Shown here piece after piece: positions 37,301 through 47,800 of a stretch of 64,000 nucleotides of DNA (the stretch's first letter is position 1; each line of letters starts with the position of its first letter). The DNA is from Chitinophaga pinensis DSM 2588 (GTDB taxonomy: Bacteria; Bacteroidota; Bacteroidia; Chitinophagales; Chitinophagaceae): NCBI RefSeq assembly GCF_000024005.1, contig NC_013132.1, positions 2,660,001 to 2,724,000 of the forward strand. The letters are read 5' to 3'. The position numbers and the translations under genes were made by a program. The notes beneath the pieces are model-generated. The model worked only from the letters and a program-made list of their open reading frames with translations. It made no database searches and had not been told where the DNA came from.

Positions 37301-38030
37301 CAATGCGAAGAACATCCCGCGCATCTTCGACCTCGTAGTAGCAGAAGGTGGTAACAAAGAAGGTTATCCTGTAAGGGGTCTTTTCTCCCTTGAATATAAA
37401 GGACTGGATCCGCACACCGGTGCACCACAGTTTGTTGACCAGCATGGTGGCCTGAGCAAGGATGTATTCCTGCAGGACCTGAACACGGATCACCTGGTAT
37501 ACCAGGGCCCTGTAGACCCTCCTGTAAATGGTGGTGTAAATAACACCTTCCACTATAAGAGTTTGTCACTGAACGTATTTGTGACTTATCAATGGGGCAA
37601 CAAGATCAGACTCTATCCTGCATTCAAAACAGCTTACTCCGACCTGGATGCAATGCCAAAAGAATTTTATGACCGCTGGATAATGCCGGGTGATGAGAAG
37701 GAAACACAGACACCTTCTATCCTGGATGGACTCGAGCAGGCGTTCCTGGGTGGTGCTTATCCTTACAATAACTATAACTATTCAACTGCCAGGGTAGCAA
37801 AGGGAGATATGATCCGCCTGAAAACGGTATCACTGACCTGGCTGGTACCAGCACCTGTATTGAGAAAAACAGCTTTCAGCAATATCTCAGTAACTGGAGC
37901 GGCTATCAATCCATGGCTGATCTATGCTGACAAAAAGCTGAGAGGACAGGATCCTGAGTTCTTCAACACAGGTGGTGTTGCGCAGCCGATACAGAAACAA
38001 TTTACACTATCCTTAAAAGCAGGTTTCTAA
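34371..38030 (+). CDS. SusC/RagA-family TonB-linked outer-membrane receptor with STN domain
   Basis: About 1219 residues. A signal peptide (LTVLALLILLSQAIAVPANA) is followed by an STN signalling domain (LKNVLLKEALDQIGNLAEVS), a carboxypeptidase-regulatory-like beta-sandwich (IRGTVASPKNEALPGVAIII), a plug domain (KLQEVVVTGFQ ... YGARAMNGVVVITTKKG) and a 22-strand-type barrel to the C terminus. It imports an oligomeric substrate across the outer membrane with SusD, powered by TonB, and the STN domain couples it to FecR. The frame opens at 34290, but ATG 34371 (MLKKATLSL) gives a normal signal peptide. SusD follows after 5 bp. The substrate cannot be read from the sequence. Confidence 0.95.
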   Translation: MLKKATLSLRLTVLALLILLSQAIAVPANASGIQDALDKKISLELKNVLLKEALDQIGNLAEVSFIYAGNKTIVGNKVDVNAHNEKVSDLLKKLLKPLSLSYTVVYDRVVIRPVEKKMEGLSVPESERQVAPRTQDIRGTVASPKNEALPGVAIIIKGTNRGTTTDEKGFFQLKGVPADAILVFNFTGYQQEEVSVAAYKNGVINIQLKEKTTKLQEVVVTGFQDIDKSKFSGAAARIKMDEAKIDGMADVSRMLEGRVAGVAIQNVSSTFGTAPKIRVRGATSINGDNKPLWVVDNVVLEDVVNISNDQLSSGDPTTLLGSAVAGLNPNDIESFDILKDAAATALYGARAMNGVVVITTKKGRSGLKPVVTYSGNYSTQLKPNYNNYNIMNSAQQMSVLAELERKGMLTSDILSRGDIGVYGKMYEMLNADDKGNFPLENTPAAKRKFLERYASANTDWFDILFKTSFIQEHSLSISNGNDKGQSYFSTSFYHDNGWTIADKVSRYTLNFRNNYKISEKVSTGFSVLGSARQQRAPGALSRTSNPVEGQYDRDFDINPFSYALNTSRTLTAYDQDGKLEYFRRNYAPFNIINESANNYLNLSMMDLRLQGDVSWKVTKNLRYEFVGALRYVKSSREHQITENSNMANAYRAADNATIAENNKFLYRDPNNPDALPVIVLPYGGFYNRTEDQLLNFDFRNSLNYSTTINQRHSITAMVGQQVKYADRQNSSNTGYGYQYNNGGVPFTDYRILKQTIESSFPYYGMAKDYDRFAAFFATATYGLDGKYNLTGTTRYDGSNRLGRSKSARWLPTWSVSGSWNIDKEDFVQDLGWVDYLALRGSYGLTASLGPATNSNIVFQTVNTKRTHLDEVESVIKIAHLQNDDLTWEKLYTTNIGLDGTLLNRRLNFSIDAYRRNSFDLISIIKTSGIGGETFKAANYADMKSKGIELLVGGDIIKRKNWGWKTSVTFGYNTNKITNAKNIPRIFDLVVAEGGNKEGYPVRGLFSLEYKGLDPHTGAPQFVDQHGGLSKDVFLQDLNTDHLVYQGPVDPPVNGGVNNTFHYKSLSLNVFVTYQWGNKIRLYPAFKTAYSDLDAMPKEFYDRWIMPGDEKETQTPSILDGLEQAFLGGAYPYNNYNYSTARVAKGDMIRLKTVSLTWLVPAPVLRKTAFSNISVTGAAINPWLIYADKKLRGQDPEFFNTGGVAQPIQKQFTLSLKAGF

Positions 38031-38035
38031 ATAAG

Positions 38036-39496
38036 ATGGTTATGACGAAATTTTTTACAAGAGCATCTATTATCGCAGGATGTTTGATAGCCATGGCCGG
38101 ATGTAATAAATATCTGGATAAGTCGCCGGATAGTACCTGGACAGAACTGGATTCACCTGCAAAGGTATCCCAGTTACTGGGTACCGCTTATCCTCAGGCC
38201 AACTATATTGTGTTTGCAGAAGCCATGTCTGACAATGTGGAAGATAAGGGCGCCGGTGTTACTGACAGAACGAACCTCGATCCTTATTTCTTCAATGATG
38301 TATCCGCTACGGAACAGGATTCTCCGGAATACTACTGGCAGGCCTGCTATGCTGCTATCGCGGCGGCAAACAATGCATTGAAAGCCTGCGAGGCAGCTCC
38401 CGATAAAAGCCGTTACACCGCACAGAAAGGAGAAGCACTGGTGGCAAGAGCCTATGCACACTTTATGCTGGTAACGTTTTTCTCTAAATTCTACGACGAA
38501 GCAACCGCCGCTACTGATCCGGGTATTCCCTACGTAACGGAACCGGAGAAAGTGGTGAATAAACAATATGAGCGTAAGACAGTCGCCTATACTTATCAGA
38601 TGATCGAGAAAGATCTGCTCGCAGGTCTGGCACTGATCAGTGATGAAAATTATGCAGTACCGCGCTATCATTTCAATAAGTCAGCCACTTACGCATTCGC
38701 TACCAGGTTTTATCTCTTTAAGAAAGACTACCAGAAGGTGCTGGAATATGCTAACCAGGTATTCCCTAACAATGACCTGGCCAGCAATATGCGCCCATGG
38801 AATACGACCTATAAAACACTCAGTCCTGCTGCCATCTGGGATACCTACGCTAAGGCAACAGAAAAGGCGAACCTGCTGCTGGTAGAAACCCAGTCTATGT
38901 ATGGCAGGTATGTAGCCCAATACAGATACGGACTGACCTATAATAAACAGATTGAAATACTGGGTAGTAATGTAAGCGGTGGCAGCTATGCATATCCATT
39001 ATACTACTACGGTACAAGAGATTACTTCGTACCAAAACTGACGGAGTATTTCGTAAAAGCATCCGTAAACGCAACGATCGGAGATCCTTATGTAATGATA
39101 CCGCTGTTCACTACAGAAGAAGTATTGTTTAACAGGGCAGAAGCCAATGCTTATCTCGGTAACAATAATGACGTACTGACTGACCTGAATCTCTTCGCCA
39201 GCAAACGTATCACTAACTACAACGCCGCTTCACACAGAATTACACAAACTAAAATCAGGACCTACTACGGTATTACCGATGTAAGGGGCGGTCTGCTGCA
39301 AACCATACTTGATTTCAAACGTGCAGAATATGTACAGGAAGGACACCGCTGGTTTGATATTCAACGCTACAAAGCAGCTGTTACCCATTATACCGACAAA
39401 GGTGCAAAGATGGTACTGGAAACAGGTGATAAACGCCGTGTATTACAGATCCCGTCTTCTGCTACTAATTCAGGTATCACATTGAATCCAAGATAA
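38036..39496 (+). CDS. SusD/RagB-family substrate-binding lipoprotein
   Basis: 486 residues. The lipoprotein signal has lipobox IAMAGC, and the N-terminal CNKYLDKSPDSTW is typical of SusD. The helical SusD repeat region (EALVARAYAHFMLVTFFSKF) and C-terminal core (FKRAEYVQEGHRWFDIQRYK) are clear. It sits on the cell surface as the lid of the SusC barrel and captures the substrate. ATG at 38042 (MTKFFTR) is an alternative start. It lies 5 bp after SusC and 30 bp before the HExxH lipoprotein gene. Confidence 0.95.
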   Translation: MVMTKFFTRASIIAGCLIAMAGCNKYLDKSPDSTWTELDSPAKVSQLLGTAYPQANYIVFAEAMSDNVEDKGAGVTDRTNLDPYFFNDVSATEQDSPEYYWQACYAAIAAANNALKACEAAPDKSRYTAQKGEALVARAYAHFMLVTFFSKFYDEATAATDPGIPYVTEPEKVVNKQYERKTVAYTYQMIEKDLLAGLALISDENYAVPRYHFNKSATYAFATRFYLFKKDYQKVLEYANQVFPNNDLASNMRPWNTTYKTLSPAAIWDTYAKATEKANLLLVETQSMYGRYVAQYRYGLTYNKQIEILGSNVSGGSYAYPLYYYGTRDYFVPKLTEYFVKASVNATIGDPYVMIPLFTTEEVLFNRAEANAYLGNNNDVLTDLNLFASKRITNYNAASHRITQTKIRTYYGITDVRGGLLQTILDFKRAEYVQEGHRWFDIQRYKAAVTHYTDKGAKMVLETGDKRRVLQIPSSATNSGITLNPR

Positions 39497-39526
39497 TAGC
39501 AACCATTCATACAAGAACTCACAGAT

Positions 39527-40438
39527 ATGAAACGTATAAAAATATTCTTCTTGATCCTGACAGTAGCCGCATTCGCAGCCTGTGCAAAGAAAGAAGACGA
39601 CCTCAGTGGTGTGCAAGATATCCCGGGCCTGGGTGGCGATACCTGGGTACCGGGATCTTTAGATGCCTGGTTACACGACACGATGACTGTTCCCTACAAT
39701 ATTGAAGTAAAGTATAAATGGGACCAGTTTGAGTTTGATGTTACCAAGACCCTGGTGCCTCCCAGAGAAGAGGTAGTAATCCCCGCTATCAGGGCGATTA
39801 AAAAAGTGTGGATAGATAATTACATCAGAGAAGCAGGAGCGATCTTCTTCAAGAAGTATTGTCCTAAATTCTTTATCCTGTCAGGTAGCGCCAGCTGGAA
39901 CGACAATGGAACCATTACACTGGGTACGGCAGAAGGCGGTCGTAAAGTAGTGATGTACCTGCTCAATGATTTCCGCACGAAAGAAATGCCAGGATATAAA
40001 AAGAGCGATACCGGAAACGTAAAGCAAATCTTTCATGTAATAGAACATGAATTCGGACATATCCTACATCAGACAGTGATGTACCCGGTAGAATTTAAGA
40101 AGATCTGCGCCGGTTATTACACTGGTAACTGGAACAATATCGCTGATTCCGAAGCAAGAAAAGACGGATTTGTAACAGCATATGCCATGTCCAATGAAAA
40201 CGAAGACTTTGTAGAAATGATCGCTATGATGCTCATAGAAGGAAAAGCGGGCTTTGATAGAATAGTGAACAGCATCCCGGAAGGAACCAGTGTGAATGGT
40301 AGTTCGCAGGCACAGGCAAAAGACAGGCTACGTCAGAAAGAAGCGATGGTAGTGAGTTACTTTAAAACTGCCCATAAAGTCGATTTCTATAGTCTGCAGG
40401 ACAATACCAGAAAATCCATCGTACAGCTGCTTTACTAA
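39527..40438 (+). CDS. Substrate import-associated zinc metallohydrolase lipoprotein (HExxH)
   Basis: 303 residues, with a lipoprotein signal (LTVAAFAACAKK). The zinc motif HEFGHILH (H174, E175, H178) and a later acidic NEDFVEMIAMML, a possible third ligand, match the SusCD-associated metallohydrolase lipoproteins described by TIGR04549. It may cleave a peptide or peptide-bearing substrate at the cell surface before import. The fixed order SusC, SusD, HExxH lipoprotein and DUF4302 lipoprotein is a recognised type of locus in this phylum. Substrate unknown. Confidence 0.88.
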   Translation: MKRIKIFFLILTVAAFAACAKKEDDLSGVQDIPGLGGDTWVPGSLDAWLHDTMTVPYNIEVKYKWDQFEFDVTKTLVPPREEVVIPAIRAIKKVWIDNYIREAGAIFFKKYCPKFFILSGSASWNDNGTITLGTAEGGRKVVMYLLNDFRTKEMPGYKKSDTGNVKQIFHVIEHEFGHILHQTVMYPVEFKKICAGYYTGNWNNIADSEARKDGFVTAYAMSNENEDFVEMIAMMLIEGKAGFDRIVNSIPEGTSVNGSSQAQAKDRLRQKEAMVVSYFKTAHKVDFYSLQDNTRKSIVQLLY

Positions 40439-40471
40439 GCCTTTATCAACCAAGATCAATCAACACTCCTT

Positions 40472-41755
40472 ATGAGAAAAAATCTATCATTATATTTTCT
40501 ACTGATCATCGTCGCACTTGCTTCCTGCCGGAAGGAGTACGATGATGTATTTGATGAATCGCCAGACACCAGGATCAACGAAACACTCGCTGCTTATAAT
40601 AAAACGCTTATAGGCGCTCCGAATGGCTGGAAAGCGCTGGTATATCCTTCCGCCCTGGAAGGAACTGCTTTTGGCTTTTATTTCAAATTTGACAGCAGCA
40701 ACAGAGTGGATATGTTTTCAGATTTTGATTCGGTATCTGCTGTAACTGTACGGACCAGCAGTTTCCGCCTGAAATCATTACAGCAACCTTGTCTGTTGTT
40801 TGACACCTATTCCTATATCCACGTGTTGTGTGATCCGGATGCCAGCAAGAATGGCGGATACTATGGAAAGGGTTTATTTTCTGACTTCGAATTTGCCATA
40901 GACGGCGTCTATGGTGACACCATAAAACTTACAGGACGACTGAATGGCAGTAAAGCCATTTTCGTTAAAGCTACCTCGCAGGAGGCACAGGATTATTACG
41001 ATAAAAAACGGAACTGGGAGTTCAATAAATTTTCCCGGTTCCTTACTTATTTCAAACTGCTGACTGTAGGAAGTAACAAGTACGATATATATGTTGATCA
41101 GCTGTATCGTCGTATTACTTTAAAATGGATCTCCAATAATGGCGAGAAGGAGTTCCGGACTAATTATTATTTCGATAATAATGGTATATCGTTCACGACT
41201 CCTTTCAGAGATGGCGCGGTGTCTTTTGCCAGTTTCTCTGACATCAAATGGGATGTGTCAGCACAGCGTCTGACCATGAAAGCAGGAGAGAATAGTGCGG
41301 TGATTACCAGTTCCATCAAACCCCAGGTACTGGATAAAGAAGCCGGAAAACGCTGGTACAATAGTGCTGCTGCCACTGAAAGCTACTGGGCTTCGCTGAG
41401 CGGTTTTCATGTGGATGGTGTGGACGATGCCTATGGTGTGACAAACATTGCCGGCTTCAACTTCATGTTTTACTACCCCGTTTACGATGGCGAATATGAC
41501 TTTGCAGGTATACTGCCAGCCGAGCGTCCATATGGCCCCGCTTTTACACCAGTGTTCAATACGAATGGTACCGTAACATTTGATTTTTCAGGACTCGCCT
41601 TTGGTCAGATTCCTGAAAATGAATCTGCAACCATTGGCAACATCATTACCAAATATCGGGAAAGTGAAGGCTTTTATTTCGTGCAGACAGGCGAAAGTTC
41701 CTATGACATGGTCAATGCAAAAGATGCCAGAACCTGGATCACCTGGCAGCAGTAA
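40472..41755 (+). CDS. DUF4302-family surface lipoprotein
   Basis: 427 residues. The lipoprotein signal has lipobox VALASC. The start of the mature protein (DDVFDESPDTRINETLAAY, then GAPNGWKALVYP) is characteristic of DUF4302 proteins, which accompany SusCD and HExxH lipoproteins. A role as an extra substrate-binding or handling protein at the surface is inferred from context only. The giant adhesin gene begins 52 bp downstream with no terminator in between, so transcription may continue into it. Confidence 0.85.
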   Translation: MRKNLSLYFLLIIVALASCRKEYDDVFDESPDTRINETLAAYNKTLIGAPNGWKALVYPSALEGTAFGFYFKFDSSNRVDMFSDFDSVSAVTVRTSSFRLKSLQQPCLLFDTYSYIHVLCDPDASKNGGYYGKGLFSDFEFAIDGVYGDTIKLTGRLNGSKAIFVKATSQEAQDYYDKKRNWEFNKFSRFLTYFKLLTVGSNKYDIYVDQLYRRITLKWISNNGEKEFRTNYYFDNNGISFTTPFRDGAVSFASFSDIKWDVSAQRLTMKAGENSAVITSSIKPQVLDKEAGKRWYNSAAATESYWASLSGFHVDGVDDAYGVTNIAGFNFMFYYPVYDGEYDFAGILPAERPYGPAFTPVFNTNGTVTFDFSGLAFGQIPENESATIGNIITKYRESEGFYFVQTGESSYDMVNAKDARTWITWQQ

Positions 41756-41807
41756 TGGCATTCGCCATCGCATTATTTAAAGAAAGAAATACTTAAAACA
41801 AACAGCC

Positions 41808-44800
41808 ATGAAAAATCAGCCTGTTTCTGTATTATACAAGGCTTCTTTATACCTGATCCTGTTGCTGCTATCTGGTCTGCATACTTTTGCACAGATTGAC
41901 ATCTCGATCGGGTCTAACAGCGGTGTCAATGGTAGCACCGGTTACCCCTGTCCATTGCAGGATTATTACGAAGGTTCCCGATCACAGTTCCTTTATCGGG
42001 CCAGTGAGCTGACAGCCGCCGGTATGCAACCGGGTTATATCAACGCAGTAAAGTTTACTGTCAATAGCCTGAATAGTACCGGTATTGTTGAAGACTACAC
42101 TATTAAAATTGGCAGCACTACCATTGCGACACTCGATGCCGCCAGCTGGGTACCTGTCAATACAACTGTTTTCGGACCGGTGAACTATCAGCCGGTTGTT
42201 GGTGTCAACTCCTTCAACACCTTGCCCGCTTTCTTCTGGAATGGTACGGATAATATCGTTGTGGAAGTATGTAATGGTGGCGACAACTTCACCAATAACC
42301 CAAGTGTAAGATGGACAACAGGTCTGGGTTTTAATGGCTCTCATACATTCAGGTCGGATAACCTGGGTAACCTCTGTGGTACAACAAATGTTTCCAACAC
42401 AGGTACCATGACCACTCGTCCTGATATCATCTTCAATTACACACCTGCCGCTGCGTGTACAGGTACGCCGCAGGCAGGTACGACTGTTTCGACACAGACG
42501 ACTGTCTGCTCCGGACAGTCATTTTCACTTTCCCTCAGCGGAAACACCGCTGCTACGGGTCTGACTTACCAGTGGCAGTCTTCTACTGACAATGTTAACT
42601 GGACAAACATCACGGGTGCTACAACACCATACCTGCCTAATAAGATACAGACAGTTACTACCTACTACCGTTGTGTGGTAACCTGTTCCGGTAGTGGTGC
42701 CATTGCTAATTCTACCGCTGTACAGGTCAGCAGCCCTGCACTGGTACATGGTGTCTTTACGATCAATAAAAACGCGCCTGCCGGTAACGGTAACTTTATT
42801 TCATTCAATGCAGCCTATGACTTTATAAAATGTGGTATCGATAGTGCGGTTGTATTCAATGTAGTAACCGGTAGCGGCCCTTATGACGAACAACTGATCA
42901 TTACCCCTGTGGGTGGCGCATCAGCTACTAATACAATTACATTCAATGGTAATGGCGAGACCATCACCAATCTTTCGCCAAGTACAGCAGAATGGGCAGT
43001 GATCAAACTGAATGGTGCAGATTACTTCACATTCAATAATCTCAAAATAGTACCGAAAGGTACTACGTCTTCTCAGCGTGGTATTGGTGTACAACTGCTG
43101 AATGACGCTGATTTTAATACCATCAAGAATTGTACAATCACCTTACAGGCGACCATTACTTCTTCCAGCTATGTAGGTATCGCGCTGAGCGCTTCCGCTA
43201 CAGATCCGGTAGGAAGAGGCGCTGCCAATTGTGATGACAATACTTTCAGCGATAACACTATCATCGGTGGTTACTACGGTATTACACTGGTAGGTAGCTC
43301 TTCTGTAGCCAACCAGCGTAATAAGGTGACTGGTAATACCATTACAGAGTCTTATTACCGAGGGGTATATGTACACGGTGCATTTAACGCGCTGATCAAG
43401 AATAATAAGTTCAGCCGTCCTACCCGTGATAACGTAACCACTTATGCCGCTGTTCACTTACAGGACCTGAGTACCAAAGTGATCATCGATGGTAACAGGA
43501 TCAGTAATCCTTTCGGTGGATTGCTGACCACCACTTCTTCCTTCTATGGTATCTTCCTTGAGAATGTTGAGGCTATTTCCCAGCTGGAAAACGAAGTGAC
43601 CAATAACCTGATCTATAATCTGAATGGTCAGGCAAACCGTTATGGTATCTATAACAGCAATGCCAGCAATGTTAAGATCTATCATAACACCATCTCCATG
43701 GATGGTACTTCTACTTCGACCAATAATAGTTACAAGATAGCAGGGTATATACAGACAGGCGGCGCAGCAGGTGTGGAGTTTATCAACAACATTATCACGC
43801 TGACTACTACTTCTAATATCGCGCAGTTTGGTTTGTATTATGGTAATGCTTATCCTAATAGCGATGTGATCTCTGATAAGAATGACATCTTTATCACGCC
43901 GACAGCGGCTAACAAGTACACTGGTTACTACACCAAGAATCTGCCTACTTTACCTGAATGGCAGGCTGCCAGTCAGCAGGATGCCGGTTCATTTGCGGTG
44001 AATCCATTGTACCAGGATATTGCTACGGATAACTATTCCGCCAGCAATGCCAGTCTGAATAACCGGGGTAATGTAGTGAACGTTGCAGTTGATATCAACA
44101 ATACAGCCCGTAACATCAGTGCGCCGGATCTGGGCGCCTATGAATTCACCCCGCCGCCATGCGTAACACCGCCGACAGGAGGCACCACGCAGCTGAGTAA
44201 ACAGGTTGTATGTGCCGGTACGCCGGTACTGGTAAGTCTGGCGGGTAACTCTATGGGACAGACACAGACCTATCAGTGGCAGACTTCTCCGACACTGGGC
44301 GGTACTTACACAGCCCTGGGTACTTCTTCTGAATACGCTGATACGACTATCATCGCCACCTCTACTCTGTATTACAGAGCAGCGTTGACCTGTGGCGCCA
44401 ATACCAGTTATTCAACGCCGATACTGCTGACCGTGAATGGTGCACTCGCTCCGAATACGTATACGATCGATAAAACATTGCCTACCGGTGGTCTGAACTT
44501 TACCAGCTTCAATGACGCCAAACAGGCAATGATGTGTGGTATTGCCGGTCCGGTGATCTTTAACGTGGTAGCAGGCCGCACAACTTATGAAGAACAACTG
44601 ATACTGGATTCAATTCCTGGTGCGTCTGCTGTGAATACCATCACATTCAGAGGTAACGGTAATACAATTCACTATTCCAGTGATGATGGGGCAGAAAAAG
44701 CGGTGATCAAACTGCGTAAGGCTGACCATATCACTTTTGATAGTCTGAGAATAGACGCTACCGGTACGAAGACCTACGGATGGGGCGTTCAGCTGTTCAA

Positions 44801-47800
44801 TCACGCAGATAGCAACGTGATCACTAAATGTGAGATTATTACGAAAACAGATGGTACGAGCGGAGACCACGCAGGTATCGTAATGAGTACTTCAGAGACA
44901 GATGCAGCAAGCTCCAGCAATAATACATTCAGTGTTGGTAATACCTTTAGTAAGAATAAGATCTCAGGTGGTTACTACGGTATCACCGTGATGGGATACA
45001 CTAACGCAGGTACATCCAATAACCGCATTATCGCGAATGAAATAAAAGATTACTACAGCAGAGGTATCTACGCTTCTTACACTGGCTTTACCCTGATTAC
45101 AGATAATATCCTGACCCGTCCGACCAGAACTGGTTCAGACTGGACCCTGTATGGTATCTCCCTGACCAGCAGACATAACAATGCGAAAGTGCTTCGCAAC
45201 GCAGTGTCTAATGGTACGCCTTCACCAACAACCAACACGGTATATGGTATCAGCTTTGACAATGTAAATGCAGACGATACCAAACAGGATACTATCGCCA
45301 ATAACATCATATACAATATGAATGTAGACGGTAGCCGCCGTGGTCTCTCACTGACATGGTCTACCAATATTATTGCGTTGCATAACACGATCTCCATTGA
45401 CAGAGAAGGATCTGTACAAACATGGAACACAGCTTATGGCGCATATATCTATTTCTGTAATACCAGCAAATTTATCAATAACAATATCACTGTCACCAGC
45501 ACAGGTAGCGAAGAAAAATACGCGATCTACCTGAACGGAGATGCCGATATACAGAATAATAACTACTATGTAAAAGCAGGTGGTAAAGACAACTATACCG
45601 GCTATTTCAATGGCGACCGTAAAACACTGGGTGAGTGGAAAGCTGCTACGCAGAAAGATTCTGCTTCAACTGACTACGATCCGATTTATGCTGACCTGCC
45701 AAATGGTAATCTGCAACCGGCATTCTATAAAATGGATAATACCGGTGTGCCACAGGGTGTAGCTACAGATATCCTGGGAAGAACCAGAAGTACGACTACG
45801 CCGGATGTAGGTGCTTATGAAATAAGTCTTCCATTATGCCAGACGCCGATCAATGCGGGTAAAGCAGTAGTAGCTCCGAATAACAATATCTGTATGGGTA
45901 CGCCGGTTAGCCTGGATCTGATTGAGAATACGACTGCAGGTCGTCTGACTTATCAATGGCAGGCTTCCTACTCCGCTACCGGTCCATGGGTATATATCAG
46001 CGACACCGCTTATGTACCAGGATTCAAAACAGAACTGGGTGCTAACAACTACTTCCGTTGTCAGCTGGTATGTAGCGGTACAGACACAGCATGGTCAGAA
46101 GTGGCCTTCGTAAATATGAATCAGCCGCTGATCAAGGGTATTTATACGATCAACCCGGCAGGATCCGGCAACAGGAACTTCCCTTCATTCGTTGCGGCAG
46201 TAGCAGCGATGGAATGTGGTATCGCAGGTGAGGTGATCTTTGATGTAGTGCCTGGTACTTATACAGAGCAGGTGTATATGCATAAGATCCCTGGTGCATC
46301 GGATACCAGCCGTGTTACCTTCCGTAGCCAGAATGGCGATCCTGCATCTGTTACGCTGACCTACGCAGGTACAGCAGCCAGAAACTATGTGTTGAGACTG
46401 GATAGTGCCAGCTATATCACTTATAAGAATATCACCATTACTGCTACCGATGCCACTAATGGCCGTGCAGTCGTATTTGGCGGTAACGCTGTAAAAGATA
46501 GTCTGTTGACCAGTAAGATCAATGTGCCGGTTGCGACCACAGATAATACAGCTGTAATCGGCGTATTTGCTGACGACTTCAAAGGTGGAAGCATCGCGAT
46601 CGTTGGTAATACCATTAAAAACGGTGCAAGTGGTATCCACATCTCTGGTACTTCAAACGATGACGAAGTACGTGGATTGTTAGTCGACAGTAATCATGTG
46701 AGCGGCGTATTTGCCAGCGGTATCAACATCAACTTTGTCAGCCGGCCCGTAGTATCCAGGAATATTGTGGATATCAAGAGTCCGATGACGGCATCTGGTT
46801 ATGGTATCGTATTGAGCTCCGGTGACAGTGCTTATAAAGTGATCAACAATACACTCACCATCAGCAATCTGAGTACTTCTATCTGGGGTATCGCATTGCA
46901 GGATTGTAAAGGTTCTGCTGCAGCTACCGGCCTTGTAGAAGGTAATAAGGTGATTGCTGTAACTGGTAATACCGGTATGATCTGGGCACTGGCGAACCAG
47001 GGTTCTTCTTACAACACCACAGTGAATAACGTAGTGTCTGTAAAGACCACCGGTGCAGTTGCTTACGGTTTATACAGTAACGAGGGTAATAATATTAACT
47101 ACTACAACAACTCTGTATACAATGCTTCTACAGCAGTAGGCGCGAATGTAACAGCTTATATCTCCCATACAAGTCCTGCGGATGGTAACGTGAAACTGCG
47201 TAACAATATCTTCTCTAATGAAGGTGGTGGTCTCGCAGCTGAAATTGCGCTGAGCGACTATATCAACAGTGACTACAACACTTATTATACAACAGGTACG
47301 ACGCTGATCTCCAGAAGTGGTACAGGTGATGATTATGATAACCTGACTGACTGGATTGCAGCTTCTGACCTCGATATCAGTTCCATTGTACATAAGCCTG
47401 CATTTGCAAGCATTAATACGCTGGAACCTGAGTTAACAAATCCTGATGTGTGGGCTATCCATGGTCGTGGCGTGCAGATCTCTGGCAACGATCACGATAT
47501 CAACAAAAAATCAAGACCGGTAACGCTGACTGCAGGTGTGCCTGATATGGGTGCGTACGAATTCCTGCCAACAGCAGTGCCTACAGTATTGCTGGCAATC
47601 CCAGCCACACCTGCTCCGGGTATTACACAACAGTTCCTCTATGGGTCTGACACGGTAGCTAAAATTACCTGGGATCCTAATACTGCTGTACCGGCTACTA
47701 TTAACCTGAAACGTTATTCAGGTGTAGTTCCGCCAAATCTGGCACAGGGTACGCCGTTCATGTACTTCTATACAGATGTCGATGTAACTGGTGGTGGTAA

